64,000 nt of DNA from Takakia lepidozioides (lineage: Eukaryota; Streptophyta; Takakiopsida; Takakiales; Takakiaceae): contig CM060731.1 in NCBI GenBank assembly GCA_030704615.1, positions 91,864,756-91,928,755 on the forward strand. The letters run 5' to 3'. Below are positions 1 through 10,201 of the stretch, in pieces. Below the pieces are notes generated by a model that was not told the DNA's origin, did not search any database, and worked only from the letters and a program-made list of their open reading frames with translations. The number at the start of each line of letters is the position of its first letter. Positions within the stretch are counted from its first letter, which is position 1. Both the position numbers and the translations under genes were made by a program.

Positions 1-3000
1 TGTTTGGCGCTTACGAATATGCTGGGTGGTTGGACAGACCCGGTGGCTCCAAATCTGGAATGGTTCCCAAAGTACCAGGGACATGTGGAGCTTCCCCAAA
101 CCGGACAAACTCTCTGACCCCACATTCGACATGTGGATGAACCGCATGACATGGTGGTTTCAGGTACTTCCCCACGCTTCGTTTGGGGCTTGTACTCTAG
201 TAGGGGGTGGATTCATTGTATTTTTTGAGGAAAGCGATCTGATGGACAATCTCCACAGGTGACGACGAATGCGCAAGAGCAGCTGGACACACAAGCACAT
301 CAGTTCAAGATGGAGATATCTCCTGCAGCAGAGAGCCTACGTGACTATGTGACGAGGTACTTTCTGCTCTACAAAATCAACCTATTCTTTCGGGAGATAG
401 CAGATGCTCGCCGGAGCCACGAGTTCACCGACCAGCCGAACGCGGACAAAGCAGCAATGCGCCTTCTGTACAGGTACATACGCGCTGCCTTTCTTTCAAG
501 TCCTGGCATTGCAGGATGTTAGAGGCCTCAAGTGGTGTTAGGGAAAATGGCGCCGAATTTCCAGTCAGGGCTCCGAAAATGGCTAAGTCCCTAGACTGGC
601 TGGCCCGGAACTGGAAATTCGGCGCCATTTTCCAGTTCCAGGCCCTATTGCCGTTCAGGGACTTACCCATTTTCGGCCCAAGTCCCTAGACTGGCTGGCC
701 CTGAAGTGGAAATTCGGCGCCATATTCCAGTTCTAGGCCCTATTGCCGTCGAGGGACTTAGCCATTTTCGGGCTAAGTCCCTAGACTGGGTGGCCCTGAA
801 GTGGAAATTCGGCGCCATATTCCAGTTGTAGGCCCTATTGCCGTTCAGAGACTTAGCCATTTTCGGACCTCATTGTGTTTTTCATGAATGCAGGTACTGT
901 AAGTTCTCGCTTTTGGAGAAAGGTCATCTGTCTTTCGAGCCACCATTCTTCCTGGCATGGAGGAACCCTGGAGGTGACTCCATGTACACTGACGATATTG
1001 TGAAGGAGTGGCATCTGGAACATTTGCGTGATTGCCCTTGGTATGTGGACCTTCCGCCCGGCTCGCTCGACCCATCCGAGTTTCAATTGAAGCTGGATGC
1101 TGAATTCCGACGAAACCGGGCTCCGCTGCCTCCGTTGGGTGCAAAAGAGGCAAAAGCGCTTGCGAACTCCAGGAAAGCGGCAGAGCTTGCTCAGGCAGGA
1201 ATTCAGGAGAAATTGCATGAGAAGAGTAAAGGTCAAAGGAAAAGGACAAGGAAACAGGTGACTGCAGTAACACCCAAAAAGAAGAAAACCATCGGGGCAT
1301 CGGAGGAGGTGCAGGAGGGGACCCAAGAGAGTGACTCCGACGCCGATTTTGTTCAAGGTCCTGCGACTGCTGTTGCTCCTACCCAGTCACCGGTCGTCCG
1401 GGTTCCCAAGTCAGTTCGGAGTGGGACTGGCTCTGCCAAGAAGTTGGCATTTGAGGGCGAGCCTACACGGCGGTATTCGGCGGTGACGTTTACGCACAGG
1501 CCAAAGCTAGAACCTCCAACCATCATCCAATGCGTCAATGAGAGCTTCCTTGACGCTCTCGCTGCCAGGGCGAAGAAGGTGGCACACAACAAGTCTCTGG
1601 CGGAGTAGAAGGGGAAAGCCAAGAAGAGGGCTGCCGGTACAGAGCCTAAAGACACCCCTGGTTTTGAAGCCATGATGGAATTCTTCACGGCTGTGAGCAC
1701 GAATTGCAAGAGCACTCGGGGGGGGGGGTTGAGGTGGAGAGAGCTTGCGACATGATTCTCCTCGACATTCCAGATGGGGAGCTGCTGGAGGGCCTGGATG
1801 GTGTGCCCACCTGGAACAGGTTTACTGAGGACTACTGGAAAGCCGGGTTTGGGCTGGCGGGGATGCTTCTGGATGACGGTGGATGTGTGGTTGTCCTTGC
1901 CACGAGAGGGAAGACCACAGAGAATGCGGTGGCAAGGTGGACACCGAAAAGTGTCACCCCGGTCCTCCTCAGAAAATGGTTCTGCATCAGTACGCAGGGG
2001 TTGCGAACAGAGGGCCAAAGTGTAAGTTATCAATCTATTGCATTCACTTCATATTGTGGTGTATGTTAAGTAGACCCTGGAATTGATCCCTTCTTTGTTG
2101 GATGTGCAGACATTGGTGTTTGAGGCATATTGCTTTGTGAAGAGAGGGTCTACGTTCAAATTCCGCAACGACGGTCGTCTTGTTGATGCCGCTGTGGACC
2201 CTGTAACCTACGATGTCCTCTACAACTATGTGCCCCACTCTAGTATGCCGAAGGACACAAAGACAGGCAAACCGTGGCGGTACAGCCGGACCCAGAGCCC
2301 TGCTTTCATCCAAACCCTCATGGAGACGTGCTCGGATGTCCAAGGGCGGATTCTGGACCTCACATGCGGCACGGGTAAGCCTTCACGTGCTCAGTTTGTC
2401 CCCTGGCCCCATTGCAATTGCATGCCGCAAGCTATTAACCGCCCGCTTTGTTCCTCAGGTGCTTCAATGTGGGCAGGGACGTTGTCCGACAGGCATGTGT
2501 TCGCCTTCGAGCCAGATACTGCCCTCCACAACTCGGAACTTGCAGCGGCTGAACGTCTGCCGAAAGAGGAAGAGGCATCCTCGGAGGATGAGGAAAAATC
2601 CGAGAAGGAGCAGGGGGAGGAAGTTGGGATCGAGGCCGAGGAGCCCCCGGTTTACGAGTGAGTGGTGGCATTGTAAGTTGCCTCCAGATTTTGTGAGGCA
2701 CCTCCCTCCGCTCTCTTATTTCATTGAAAACCCTTTTGGTTGTGCTGGTATTGACATTCTTCAAGTGGATTTGTTCTTACTGTAGGATGCCAAGTACTGC
2801 CGGAGGGACGTCTACACCGGAGTTCATGGGCAGGAGGAACGTGCCTTTTTTTGCCAGGGGGATTTCATGCCTAGTCCAGAAAGGGAGTACATCCTTCCTA
2901 CTTATGCTGCCCGGCTTGCTTCGGTGTCCATTAGGAGGTGTTCCGAACGTAGTCGTGTACAGCAGATTTTAGACGAGGCAAGCCTCAAGAAAATGAAGAT

Positions 3001-3244
3001 GAGGGAGGAGGCAGCAGCTATTAGAGCCCGTCGAGCTCGTAGATTTGTGTTGGATTCTGCTGAGGAAAGTGGGGGAGAAGACGCAGAAGATTCCCAGGAG
3101 GTGAGGTGGACAGTCCCCCAAGGAGAGGACGGGATTTTTGAGAGGCATAGTGGAACTGATGCATCACAGAGCTCGGAGGATGAGGGGGATGAGGGGGATG
3201 AGGAAGAAGGTGGGGCAAGTTCCTCGGAGGGTGTAGGAGAGTAG
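1..3244 (+). pseudogene. beta-class DNA methyltransferase-like gene, copy 1 (3' part, frameshifted)
   Basis: The gene begins upstream of the window. Exons supported by GT/AG sites and by alignment to copy 2 (31,616-50,384, minus strand): 1-163, 259-473, 894-2021, 2110-2374, 2459-~2672 and 2786-3244 (stop TAG 3242-3244). The third exon carries a lysine/arginine-rich linker, then LLDIPDGE, then W-x-R-F-x-x-x-Y and a hydrophobic LLDDGGCVVVL strand. This resembles the motif IV to VI region of N6/N4 beta-class methyltransferases. The fourth/fifth exon junction encodes ILDLTCGTG|A followed by VFAFEPD, which resembles motif I (DPFxGSGT) and the acidic motif II. The last exon has a Cys-containing segment (DAKYCRRDVY) and an acidic, serine-rich tail. 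Lesions: in-frame TAG at 1606-1608 while homology continues, a frame change at the G10 run near 1720-1729, and an unclear junction at 2657/2672. Methyltransferase fold is inferred from motif order; catalysis is doubtful because DPPY is replaced by DIPD. The ParB-like part, if present, lies outside the window. Confidence 0.7.
541..869. repeat. three 95-bp fold-back tandem repeats in an intron
   Basis: Three direct units start at 585, 680 and 775, each opening with aagtccctagactgg and closing with agggactta(g/c)ccattttcgg. Each unit is therefore bounded by an inverted aagtccct/agggactt pair. It also holds an internal near-palindrome around ttcggcgcca. An inverted half-unit (gggaaaatggcgccgaattt) lies just before at 541-560. 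The whole cluster sits in the intron between exons 259-473 and 894-2021. The open frames read through it on both strands are repeat artefacts. Confidence 0.85.
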
Positions 3245-3307
3245 TGCCCATTCCGGCTATGACAGTTAGAACACACTTGTATAGACGTGGCTTGCCACAA
3301 AATTTGC

Positions 3308-3313
3308 AATAAA
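3308..3313 (+). other. candidate poly(A) signal AATAAA
   Basis: A canonical AATAAA lies 64 bases after the stop codon of the methyltransferase-like gene, in an AT-rich stretch. Its position fits the end of that transcript; nothing else supports it. Confidence 0.4.
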
Positions 3314-3419
3314 ATGTTGCATTTCAAGTCCACTGGTGCCACATTCCAACTTCACATGACCCTATTTCCGTGCCTCCTAACCCTATTTCCGTGGACTCAC
3401 AATGGTCTGCTCATGTTTT

Positions 3420-4480
3420 TTTTTTTTCCGCTCATGCTCATGCCGCTCATGCTCATGCCGCTCATGAAATAGCAGCCCCCGAACCAATGTAGTATGGGAC
3501 GAGCGAAGCGATGGGCATGAGAGCTTTTGTGGTCATACGTCGGTATACTGTGAGGGGATGCACATGTTTGTGATGACATGTACTAGTAGGACTATTAGGG
3601 CTGACAGCGAGCTATTTGCATCATACGAGTTCTCCCGGGATGATTGGGACCTCCGATTACAGCGTGAGTGTGATGTGTATGATAGAAATAGGGTTCATTT
3701 GAGACAGGGATCGCGTAGAGGGGCATTGTAGATATTCTCATGATGTACTTTGTATACATTCGATTAATCGATTGATGAACATACTTATGCACATGTGGAC
3801 CAAATATGAGCTTGAACCAAGTTGATTCAATGGGTCATTCTAGTGTTGAACGCAGCTACGTGTTGTAGAGACGAAAAATTGCATTTCGCCTGCACATGAT
3901 TTTTTTTTAATTCCATTTTAAGGCCATATGCTTAATGATAGCATATTCAATGTGCGTGCAAAATTTGGGAGTAAACAAAAGTCATTTGGACCCAGAACCA
4001 TATTTTGTTCTCTCAAAGTTGAGTTATCTTCAACTTTATGCATTCTTCATAGAGAGTTATGCAAAAGTGACCCCTAAAGCCGAAAATAGAGCCAAAAATA
4101 AAATCAATGCGCCCCTCAAAACCGCAATCATATATTTTCTAAATGCAAATATTTGTTTTAAATTCATTTAAATTCCATTTAATTCAAAATTGGTGCAAGG
4201 GTGAGTGCGTCGTTGGGGAGACAAATGTTTTTTTATTTTTTTTATTTTTTTAGCTGGAGCTTTGCATAGGTGTTGTACACATATTTAAGCACATGTAAGA
4301 AAAAATGAAGCTTGAGCCACATCCGTTTGATGGGTACAATGGCATGAGATGATTTTCTTTCACATTAATAAACAAAAATTGGTTGATAGGGTGAACGCGT
4401 CCTTGGGGGGGCAAATGATTTTGTTTGGGTTTGAAACTTTGCATGCGTGACGTTGCGCACATACATGTAATTATTGAATG
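3420..4480. repeat. gene-free stretch with short direct repeats
   Basis: No coding frame is convincing between 3,245 and 4,560. Short tandem gctcatgc repeats lie at about 3,430-3,472. Two diverged direct-repeat pairs are visible: gcacatg...gagctt/aagcttga(a/g)cca...atgggt at 3,788-3,840 and 4,289-4,340, and gggtga(g/a)(t/c)gcgtc(g/c)ttgggg...caaatg at 4,199-4,228 and 4,389-4,418. Such repeats could be the subterminal zone of the CACTA element that follows, but I did not find a 5' CACTA terminus to define where it begins. Confidence 0.45.
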
Positions 4481-4575
4481 ACATATTTGATGCATGCACA
4501 CATTGAAGGTTGTTGTTTGCATTTCGTTTATAATAAGTTGTATGGTTGCAGTGACACATTATAATATATGTCCGT

Positions 4576-6720
4576 ATGTTCATTTGTTCATATCAGGACT
4601 GTGTCCCTCCCTTCCCGATCCTTACTCTTGGCACCCCATCCGAAAACAACCCAAGTACATCAGGCGAGAGCCGTGGGCGAGACGTCGCCCCCACGGTCCC
4701 GGACGATGATGACGATGACAGTGACAACAACAATGAGCATGGAATTAACCAGGAAGATGTGCAAGCCATGGAGGATCTCTTAATGCACATGTGGGCGCTG
4801 ATGCATCCCATGGAGAGGGAACCCGACCAATCGATGATCCTGAAATGACCCCCTCAAATGACATGGAGAGGGAGGCGATAACTCCCTTGTACGAAGGGGC
4901 GAAAGTGAGTTGACTTTCAACAATCTTACTTTTGTTCAATCTTCGATTTGGCATAAGTAATGTTGGGATGTCTGCCATAATGCGAACTATTGCGGACTAT
5001 ATCCTTGCTCCACACTTGAAACCCAAAATAATCACGGTCGCGGAAAGAGGCGCGCGAAGTCTTGGATTCTGTGGGGATGAGCTATAAGATTTTTCATGCA
5101 TGTCCATGTGATAAAACCCTATACTACGGAGAGGATTCGCGTCTCACCAAGTGCCCAAAGTGCAAGAAAGACCGATATCGGGATGATGTCCAAGGGAAAA
5201 AAGTACCACGCAAGGTATAAGCGCCATTCCCCCTCGCATGGAAATTACTTTCTTTAATCTTCTCAATGCATGTAAAGTGTATTCCACAAAGTTTAGGATT
5301 TAGAGAGTAGTACTCATGCAAGATCTGATTATGTGGAAGGAGTGAGTGAGGAGTGGAAGGAGCGACGTTCGGTTTTGACCATTCACGCCCAAATGAGAGA
5401 GAGGCTGCATAAAGGGAAAGACATAAGGGTGTTGTATTATGTGTGCTAATGGGATGATTACATGTGGGGGACGTGGGGTATTTCATCCTAGAAAATGCAT
5501 TACTTTCCGATCATCCCATGATTGAGGGCACAGTACCGAGGCCCCGAATTGGCCAGACTCATGAGATGGCACGCCTCGCATCGGAGCCCCCCGGGAAAGG
5601 TGTGCGGGCCACAAGATTCACAAGCATGGAGGCATATTGAAGAGATATGGCCTTTTCTCTTAGAGGACCGACATGTCCACCTCGGCTTCTCCTCAGATGG
5701 GGTCAACCCATTCTCTGTCCAGTCATGTAAGACGTGTAATTCATTTTGTAGTATAATTTGCATATTGGTGGAGCATTGAAACAATGATGTGAATGTCTCA
5801 AAGGGAAAAACAAGTGACAAACATGGACACGTACTTGCGACCTCTTGGTGATGAACTTAAGGAGCTATGGAGGGGGGTCCCGCCATTGGATGCTTCACTT
5901 GACCCTATGGCCGGACAATCTTTTCAGATGAGAGACATCTTGCTTTGGACAATGCATGATTATCTAGGTATATTATGTTCCCCATGAACAACCCGCGTAC
6001 ATTCACTTGTCAATGCCGGATAATATCGATGAGGATTGGGATTGATTGAAGTAGCGGCGACAGTCTTGTGCACCGTAGTGAGGTAGATGGCATTATGGGT
6101 CATGCACATGACAACTTTTTGTCTTTGCTAATGTGGCGGGATGTGTAGTACATGACTAACTGTTTGCTCGGGGCTAAGCACCAAAGGGTACCATGCATGC
6201 TTGCATTGTGGCGATGATCTTGATGCACATAGCTCCCGCCATCTTCACAAGATGGTGTATCCCAACTACCGCAAGTTTCTTCCTATGAGCCATCGATGGA
6301 GAAGAAGAGAGAAACACTTGTTTGATGGCAAAGAGGAAGTACGTCCCCCCCCCCCCCGGTGACACCATCCGGGCAGTTTTGGGAGGACTGATGGAAGGAG
6401 GCCCATGCGGGCACAGATGGTGAAGTGGATGTGCCCGACATGAAGCGACTTTCAATCTTCTACGAGTCGCCATACTGGGCGGTACATATTTCACAAAAAT
6501 ACCGTCAATACACCTATGCATGCATGCATGTGATATTGCACATTTGGTATGCGTTGCATTGTCACTTACACATCAAAAAATTTGTATAAGTATTTGTGGG
6601 TGGGGATATATGTAGGACCTAAAGATTTGCTATCTTCTAGATCCCATGCATATTGAGAAGAATGTCTGTTCGTCTTTTTTTCGGGTTCTTTCATGGCACG
6701 CCGGCAAAGAAGGGAGTGGC
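4576..6720 (+). pseudogene. TNP2-like CACTA transposase, N-terminal and central part (broken)
   Basis: Family landmarks appear in order but in different frames. They are an acidic N-terminal stretch (D-rich, 4,705-4,725), REAITPLYEGAK followed by a GT donor-like site near 4,905, and SYKIFHACPCDKTLYY with a following CPKCKKDRY Cys pair (5,081-5,185). Next come KVCGPQDSQAWRHIE...VHLGFSSDGVNPF (about 5,597-5,712), MDTYLRPLGDELKELWRGV (about 5,823-5,880) and LLDPMHIEKNVCSSF (about 6,630-6,680). These match the known plan of the TNP2/Transposase_21 family. Many stops and frame changes separate them and spacing is compressed, so no intact transposase can be made. The CxC pairs are probably zinc-binding. 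The element moved by cut-and-paste in its active past. Confidence 0.8.
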
Positions 6721-6772
6721 TGCAAAAGGAGATTCTCTCGGTGTTAGAAATGAGCTTGAGGAGTAGGGTCGC

Positions 6773-7549
6773 ATGCGCCATCTATGGGCCGAACAAAATG
6801 GTGTGGACCCAAAGGGTGTTGTACGGTGGAAGTATAGGCGCGCACCTTGGCAATGGACAAAGGAGGAATACAAGAAAGTGATAGCCACCATAAGTGTTGT
6901 CCGAACACCAACTGGTTATGGGTTATCCCTCCGTACGAAGTTCAGCGAAGAAGACGAGGTCCATGGTTTGAAGTCTCATGACTACCACAATCTATTGCAA
7001 GACATCTTGCCCATTGTAGTTTGTGGGACATTGATCTCCGAGGTTGGTGAGACAATCTACAGATTGGGAGGCTTGTTCCGGTGGATTTGCTCCAAAGAGT
7101 TGGAGGAAGCGGATTTTCCACGCATCAAGAAGGAGGCGGCGGAGGTAATGTGTATGTTGGAGATGCACCTTCCTCTCTCCTTCTTTGACATCCAAGTGCA
7201 CTTGGTAGTGCACTTAGTGGAAGAGGCTTCGATTGTCGGCCCCGTTCATTCTCGGTGGATATACTTCCTTGAGTGTTATATGAAGATTTTGAAAGGATTT
7301 GTAAGACAAATGGCGCACCCGGAGGGTAGCATGGCGGAGGGGTATACGTTGCAAGAAGCTACGTTCTATTGTACGGAGTACATGACAAGGGTGGATGAGG
7401 AAGCCCCTCGGATGTGGAAGGAAGAGGAGGATGCACGAACCAATGACATCGTTTTGCCCAAAAAATCGAAGAGGGTAAAATTGTCGGCCTTGGTGATTGA
7501 GCAAGCGCATGACTTCATACTGAAGAACACCCCATCCATACATGAGTGA
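6773..7549 (+). pseudogene. DUF4218-like C-terminal block of CACTA transposase
   Basis: A 258-codon open frame contains GLKSHDYHNLLQDILP, the ICSKELEEADF segment, MLEMHLPLSFFDIQVHLVVHL and PEGSMAEGYTLQEATFY. All of these are hallmarks of the DUF4218 block that follows the catalytic domain in TNP2-type CACTA proteins. It follows the TNP2 fragments on the same strand. The first residues after 6,773 are a guess; the family's block normally continues without a separate start, so the open frame is a fragment, not a stand-alone gene. It is the best-preserved part of the element. Confidence 0.85.
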
Positions 7550-7619
7550 GAGACAAGATACAATAACCTTGTTTAGCAACGAGAGGAGGAGACGCTTGCA
7601 TGGAGGCGGAACCATCCAA

Positions 7620-7918
7620 GGCTGGAAACTAGACGCCCACGACGAGGAGCGGGCCGCCGGAATGTTCCTTCACAAAATTTACCTATGGAATTGCAGCCTC
7701 TAAGTTCATTCCAACAGTGGCTTCGGACTTCAGTTTATGATGTCGTTGCTCAAGGAGAGGTGGTTTTAGATTTGGTGCAAGACATTGCAAGGGGCCCCTC
7801 TCAATTCGCGACCTCATACACGGCGGTTTGGGTTCACGGTCGTCATTTCCATATTCGCGCTCTTGACATGAGGCGCAAAATGGCAACTAATGACACAATA
7901 AACTTTAAGTATGTATAA
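7620..7918 (+). pseudogene. CACTA ORF tail (DUF4216-like remnant)
   Basis: Short same-strand frame reading YTAVWVHGRHFHIRALDMRRK, resembling the DUF4216 region that lies downstream of DUF4218 in CACTA transposons. It is too short and diverged for certainty; its position after the DUF4218 block is the main support. Nothing else coding is visible up to the 3' terminus at 8,304. Confidence 0.5.
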
Positions 7919-8291
7919 TCTCTGCCACAATACTATACGCATAAGGTATTGGCAAGACTCCGTGTGGGGCAAGGGAGATACACGACCTACTATGAGCAAC
8001 ATTGGAGAGCTTGAGAGCATACTCCAACTTTAGCATACAAGGTACCGGCCTCTTCTCTTCAAGGGAAGGTGGTTGCAGCGACATCTTGTGGGGCCCTCCG
8101 CAACACTAGTGCAAGATGATTGTGGTTTCATGTGCGTCAATGTAGATAGGCTCAACCCTACTCATCGTCCCTCCGATCTGTTTGCGACGGCCTGGGGTCG
8201 CAAAAAGGCGCCGCGGGATTGGCGTCGCACGTTCGGCGCCGCGCGGGGCGTGGGGGCGCGGTTGGCGTCGCAAACCCCCCCCCCCCCCCCC

Positions 8292-8304
8292 ATTTGTTGT
8301 AGTG
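8292..8304 (-). repeat. CACTA 3' terminal sequence
   Basis: The 13 bases atttgttgtagtg are the reverse complement of cactacaacaaat, the expected CACTA end. They directly follow a C17 run (8,275-8,291) and GC-rich subterminal repeats. Confidence 0.75.
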
Positions 8305-8490
8305 AACCTTAAGGATTGGCAAACCATTCAAAGTGCCAAATCCTTCAGGCGAAGATTTAATTCTTCTAGAGTAAACCTTAAGGATTGGCAAACCATTTCA
8401 GAGTGCCAAATCCTTCAGGTGAAGATTTAATTCTTCTAGAGTAAACCTTAAGGATTGGCAATCCATTTAGAGTGCCAAATCCTTTAGGTT
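8303..8490. repeat. 69-70-bp tandem repeat, about 2.6 copies
   Basis: Units beginning taaggattggca start at 8,310, 8,379 and 8,449. They carry agtgccaaatccttcaggc and gaagatttaattcttctaga in each full unit. The array abuts the CACTA end, so the transposon inserted at its edge. The array lies inside the reverse-strand open frame 8,378-8,974. Confidence 0.85.
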
Positions 8491-8974
8491 CCTGACGCTC
8501 AGCCTCAGCACACATAGGGCCAACTAACCTGTCTGGCTGCTTGGTATCAATCTCTTCCATGGCTTCAAACCGGTTAGAAACTTTCAAGTTGAAGTCCCCA
8601 CACTTGACTGTCTTCCTAGAGCGCCTCATTGAATCACCACTGTCTAAGACCACCCTCCAACCAGTAAAGGGGCGAATTTCTTTGAAGCTGATTTGATGTG
8701 GGATTCTATTTGTAGCAGATTTAGGCAATGAAACCTTCAAAGTACCTTTGTTATCCAATCTTGAGATGGTGCCACTAGCCACATAATCCAAGCCTAAGCT
8801 GGAGCAGGTAGTTTTAAAAGACACATCGTCCATCCTGGGATTCACCCCAAAAACTACACATGAAGCTCTAGATTTGGCATAAGTAACCATTTCCGAGGAA
8901 TCACCCTGAGTAGTGTTATTATTGGAGTGGCCAAATATTTTTTCTGTATTTGCAGGCTGTAAGTTTAAGCACAA
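8378..8974 (-). CDS. hypothetical protein, 198 codons
   Basis: An uninterrupted reverse-strand frame with mixed polar/hydrophobic composition (for example RASCVVFGVNPRMDD and EIRPFTGWRVVLDSGD). Its C-terminal part is built from the 69-70-bp tandem repeat, giving the repeated words GFGTLNGLPILK and GFGTLKWFANP. I do not recognise the family. It could be a fragment of a retroelement gag/ORF1-like protein, since another coding-like fragment on the same strand lies upstream at 9,886-10,201. There is no promoter or splice evidence, and it may be a remnant. Confidence 0.35.
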   Translation of the reverse strand: MCLNLQPANTEKIFGHSNNNTTQGDSSEMVTYAKSRASCVVFGVNPRMDDVSFKTTCSSLGLDYVASGTISRLDNKGTLKVSLPKSATNRIPHQISFKEIRPFTGWRVVLDSGDSMRRSRKTVKCGDFNLKVSNRFEAMEEIDTKQPDRLVGPMCAEAERQEPKGFGTLNGLPILKVYSRRIKSSPEGFGTLKWFANP

Positions 8975-9321
8975 GGACCAACCCTAGCCCAAGTGCCAAG
9001 CATGCTAGACAGAGCATGCAACTGCCCATTTTGGGCGGAGGGGCTGCCCCCAAGCGGTAGGGGTCCGCTTGTTACCATTCAGAGATCATCACTCCAAAAG
9101 AGCTGCAGGGAATGGCCCGCGTAGACATGTTCTAAAGAGGGAGAGGCCCCAGACTCTCCAACTAAATCCAATGTACTACCTTACCCAAAGCAGAGTGCTT
9201 CAGGTCAAAACAAACCAAGACACAAGGTCGCAAGGCCGACATTTAGTCACAAAGACATTTATCTACTCCCATTTCAAGTCCACCCAATGTCGATAGGCTT
9301 CCTAGAGGGCAGGGAGCGATA

Positions 9322-9323
<2 letters not shown>

Positions 9324-9373
<50 letters not shown>
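9324..9373. repeat. (GA)n microsatellite
   Basis: About 25 uninterrupted GA dinucleotides; a shorter (GA)n tract lies at about 10,230-10,247. No gene is visible between 8,975 and 9,885. Confidence 0.95.
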
Positions 9374-9374
<1 letters not shown>

Positions 9375-9885
9375 GTGCTCATAAGAATTTGCTTACCATA
9401 GCCTTGTGTCCACAGGCCATGCGCCCAGTTTGAGTGGAACAAAAGGGACAAAAAACTACCTCGAGAGGGGCTCTCTCTAATAGTATTGACTTACCTTGAT
9501 ACAAGAAATTAGTTGGGCTTTCCAGATATCATCAAGGAAGGCCTTCACACAAGCATCAACCTGCTGAATGTGAGCAGCCCAAAAGTTAGATCCCAACAAG
9601 GTTGGGGCTTAGGCTCAGCCTCAAGATTTTGAAAGTTGGTGAACAAAGGTGCCGAGACTATGTTCTTGATTGCATTCTTGAAGAGGGTCACTCTCTGGTT
9701 AGCTAGTATATCATGGACGATGTATCAGAAATGGATATTGCCTTTAGTTGCCTGCACATCAGGTAATTAGAATCTTTTCTTCCTCTCTGCATCTGTTTAT
9801 TATTCAAAGATAGGTTTCCCACCCCGAGTTTAAATTACAGTCTAGTGACAAGGGTAGGTAGGCCAAAGAGATTGTCCTTAAGGTA

Positions 9886-10201
9886 TCAGGTGCCCATGTC
9901 ACAGATTGAAAACAGGTTCAGGGAGGTTTTATGCCTAATTTCATTTCCATTAGACAGTGTGAGGGCATCCGATGAGGCTTTGGACACAACCCCCTCCCAG
10001 TCAGCTTCATCTAGTAGGGTCAATTTGATATTCAAATTCTTGAAAATCTCATCTACCTTTTCCCGGGGACTCAGCCTGTTTAACATACGGTCTCCCTTCC
10101 AAGAAAGAAATATATTCAATTATCTTAGGGTATTTGGTATTAGGCATGCGATTGAACTGACCCCACCATCTAACCTTGAATTCATCACGTCGACAGCTTG
10201 A
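9886..10201 (-). pseudogene. coding-like fragment, two frames, unknown family
   Basis: On the minus strand one frame reads DEFKVRWWGQFNRMPNTKYPK near 10,190-10,125. After a frame change near 10,110 it continues as LSPREKVDEIFKNLNIKLTL and KASSDALTLSNGNEIRH to a stop at 9,886. The residue mix is protein-like and the two parts join at one lesion, which suggests a frameshifted exon or transposon fragment. I cannot name the family. It lies upstream of, and in the same sense as, the unknown frame 8,378-8,974. Confidence 0.3.

Larger units (their letters stand above)
4560..8304 (+). mobile_element. degenerate CACTA (En/Spm-type) DNA transposon
   Basis: The interval holds TNP2-like transposase fragments (Transposase_21 region, DUF4218-like block, DUF4216-like tail) in one orientation. 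It ends with the sequence atttgttgtagtg at 8,292-8,304, the reverse complement of a CACTACAACAAAT terminus typical of CACTA elements. GC-rich subterminal ggcgtcgca/gcgacggc motifs precede it (8,185-8,275), followed by a C17 run. The left boundary given is only where transposase-like coding begins; no matching 5' CACTAC terminus or 3-bp target duplication was found, so the element is either truncated or its left end is too diverged to see. Confidence 0.8.

Noticed and set aside
845-1356. Long minus-strand frames opposite the methyltransferase-like exon
   Set aside because: They mirror the true plus-strand exon, which is supported by splice sites and by the paralogue.
1-3244. Bacterial contamination as the source of the methyltransferase-like gene
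   Set aside because: Both copies have GT-AG introns at the same positions, sit among plant transposons, and copy 2 carries a plant-type LTR insertion.
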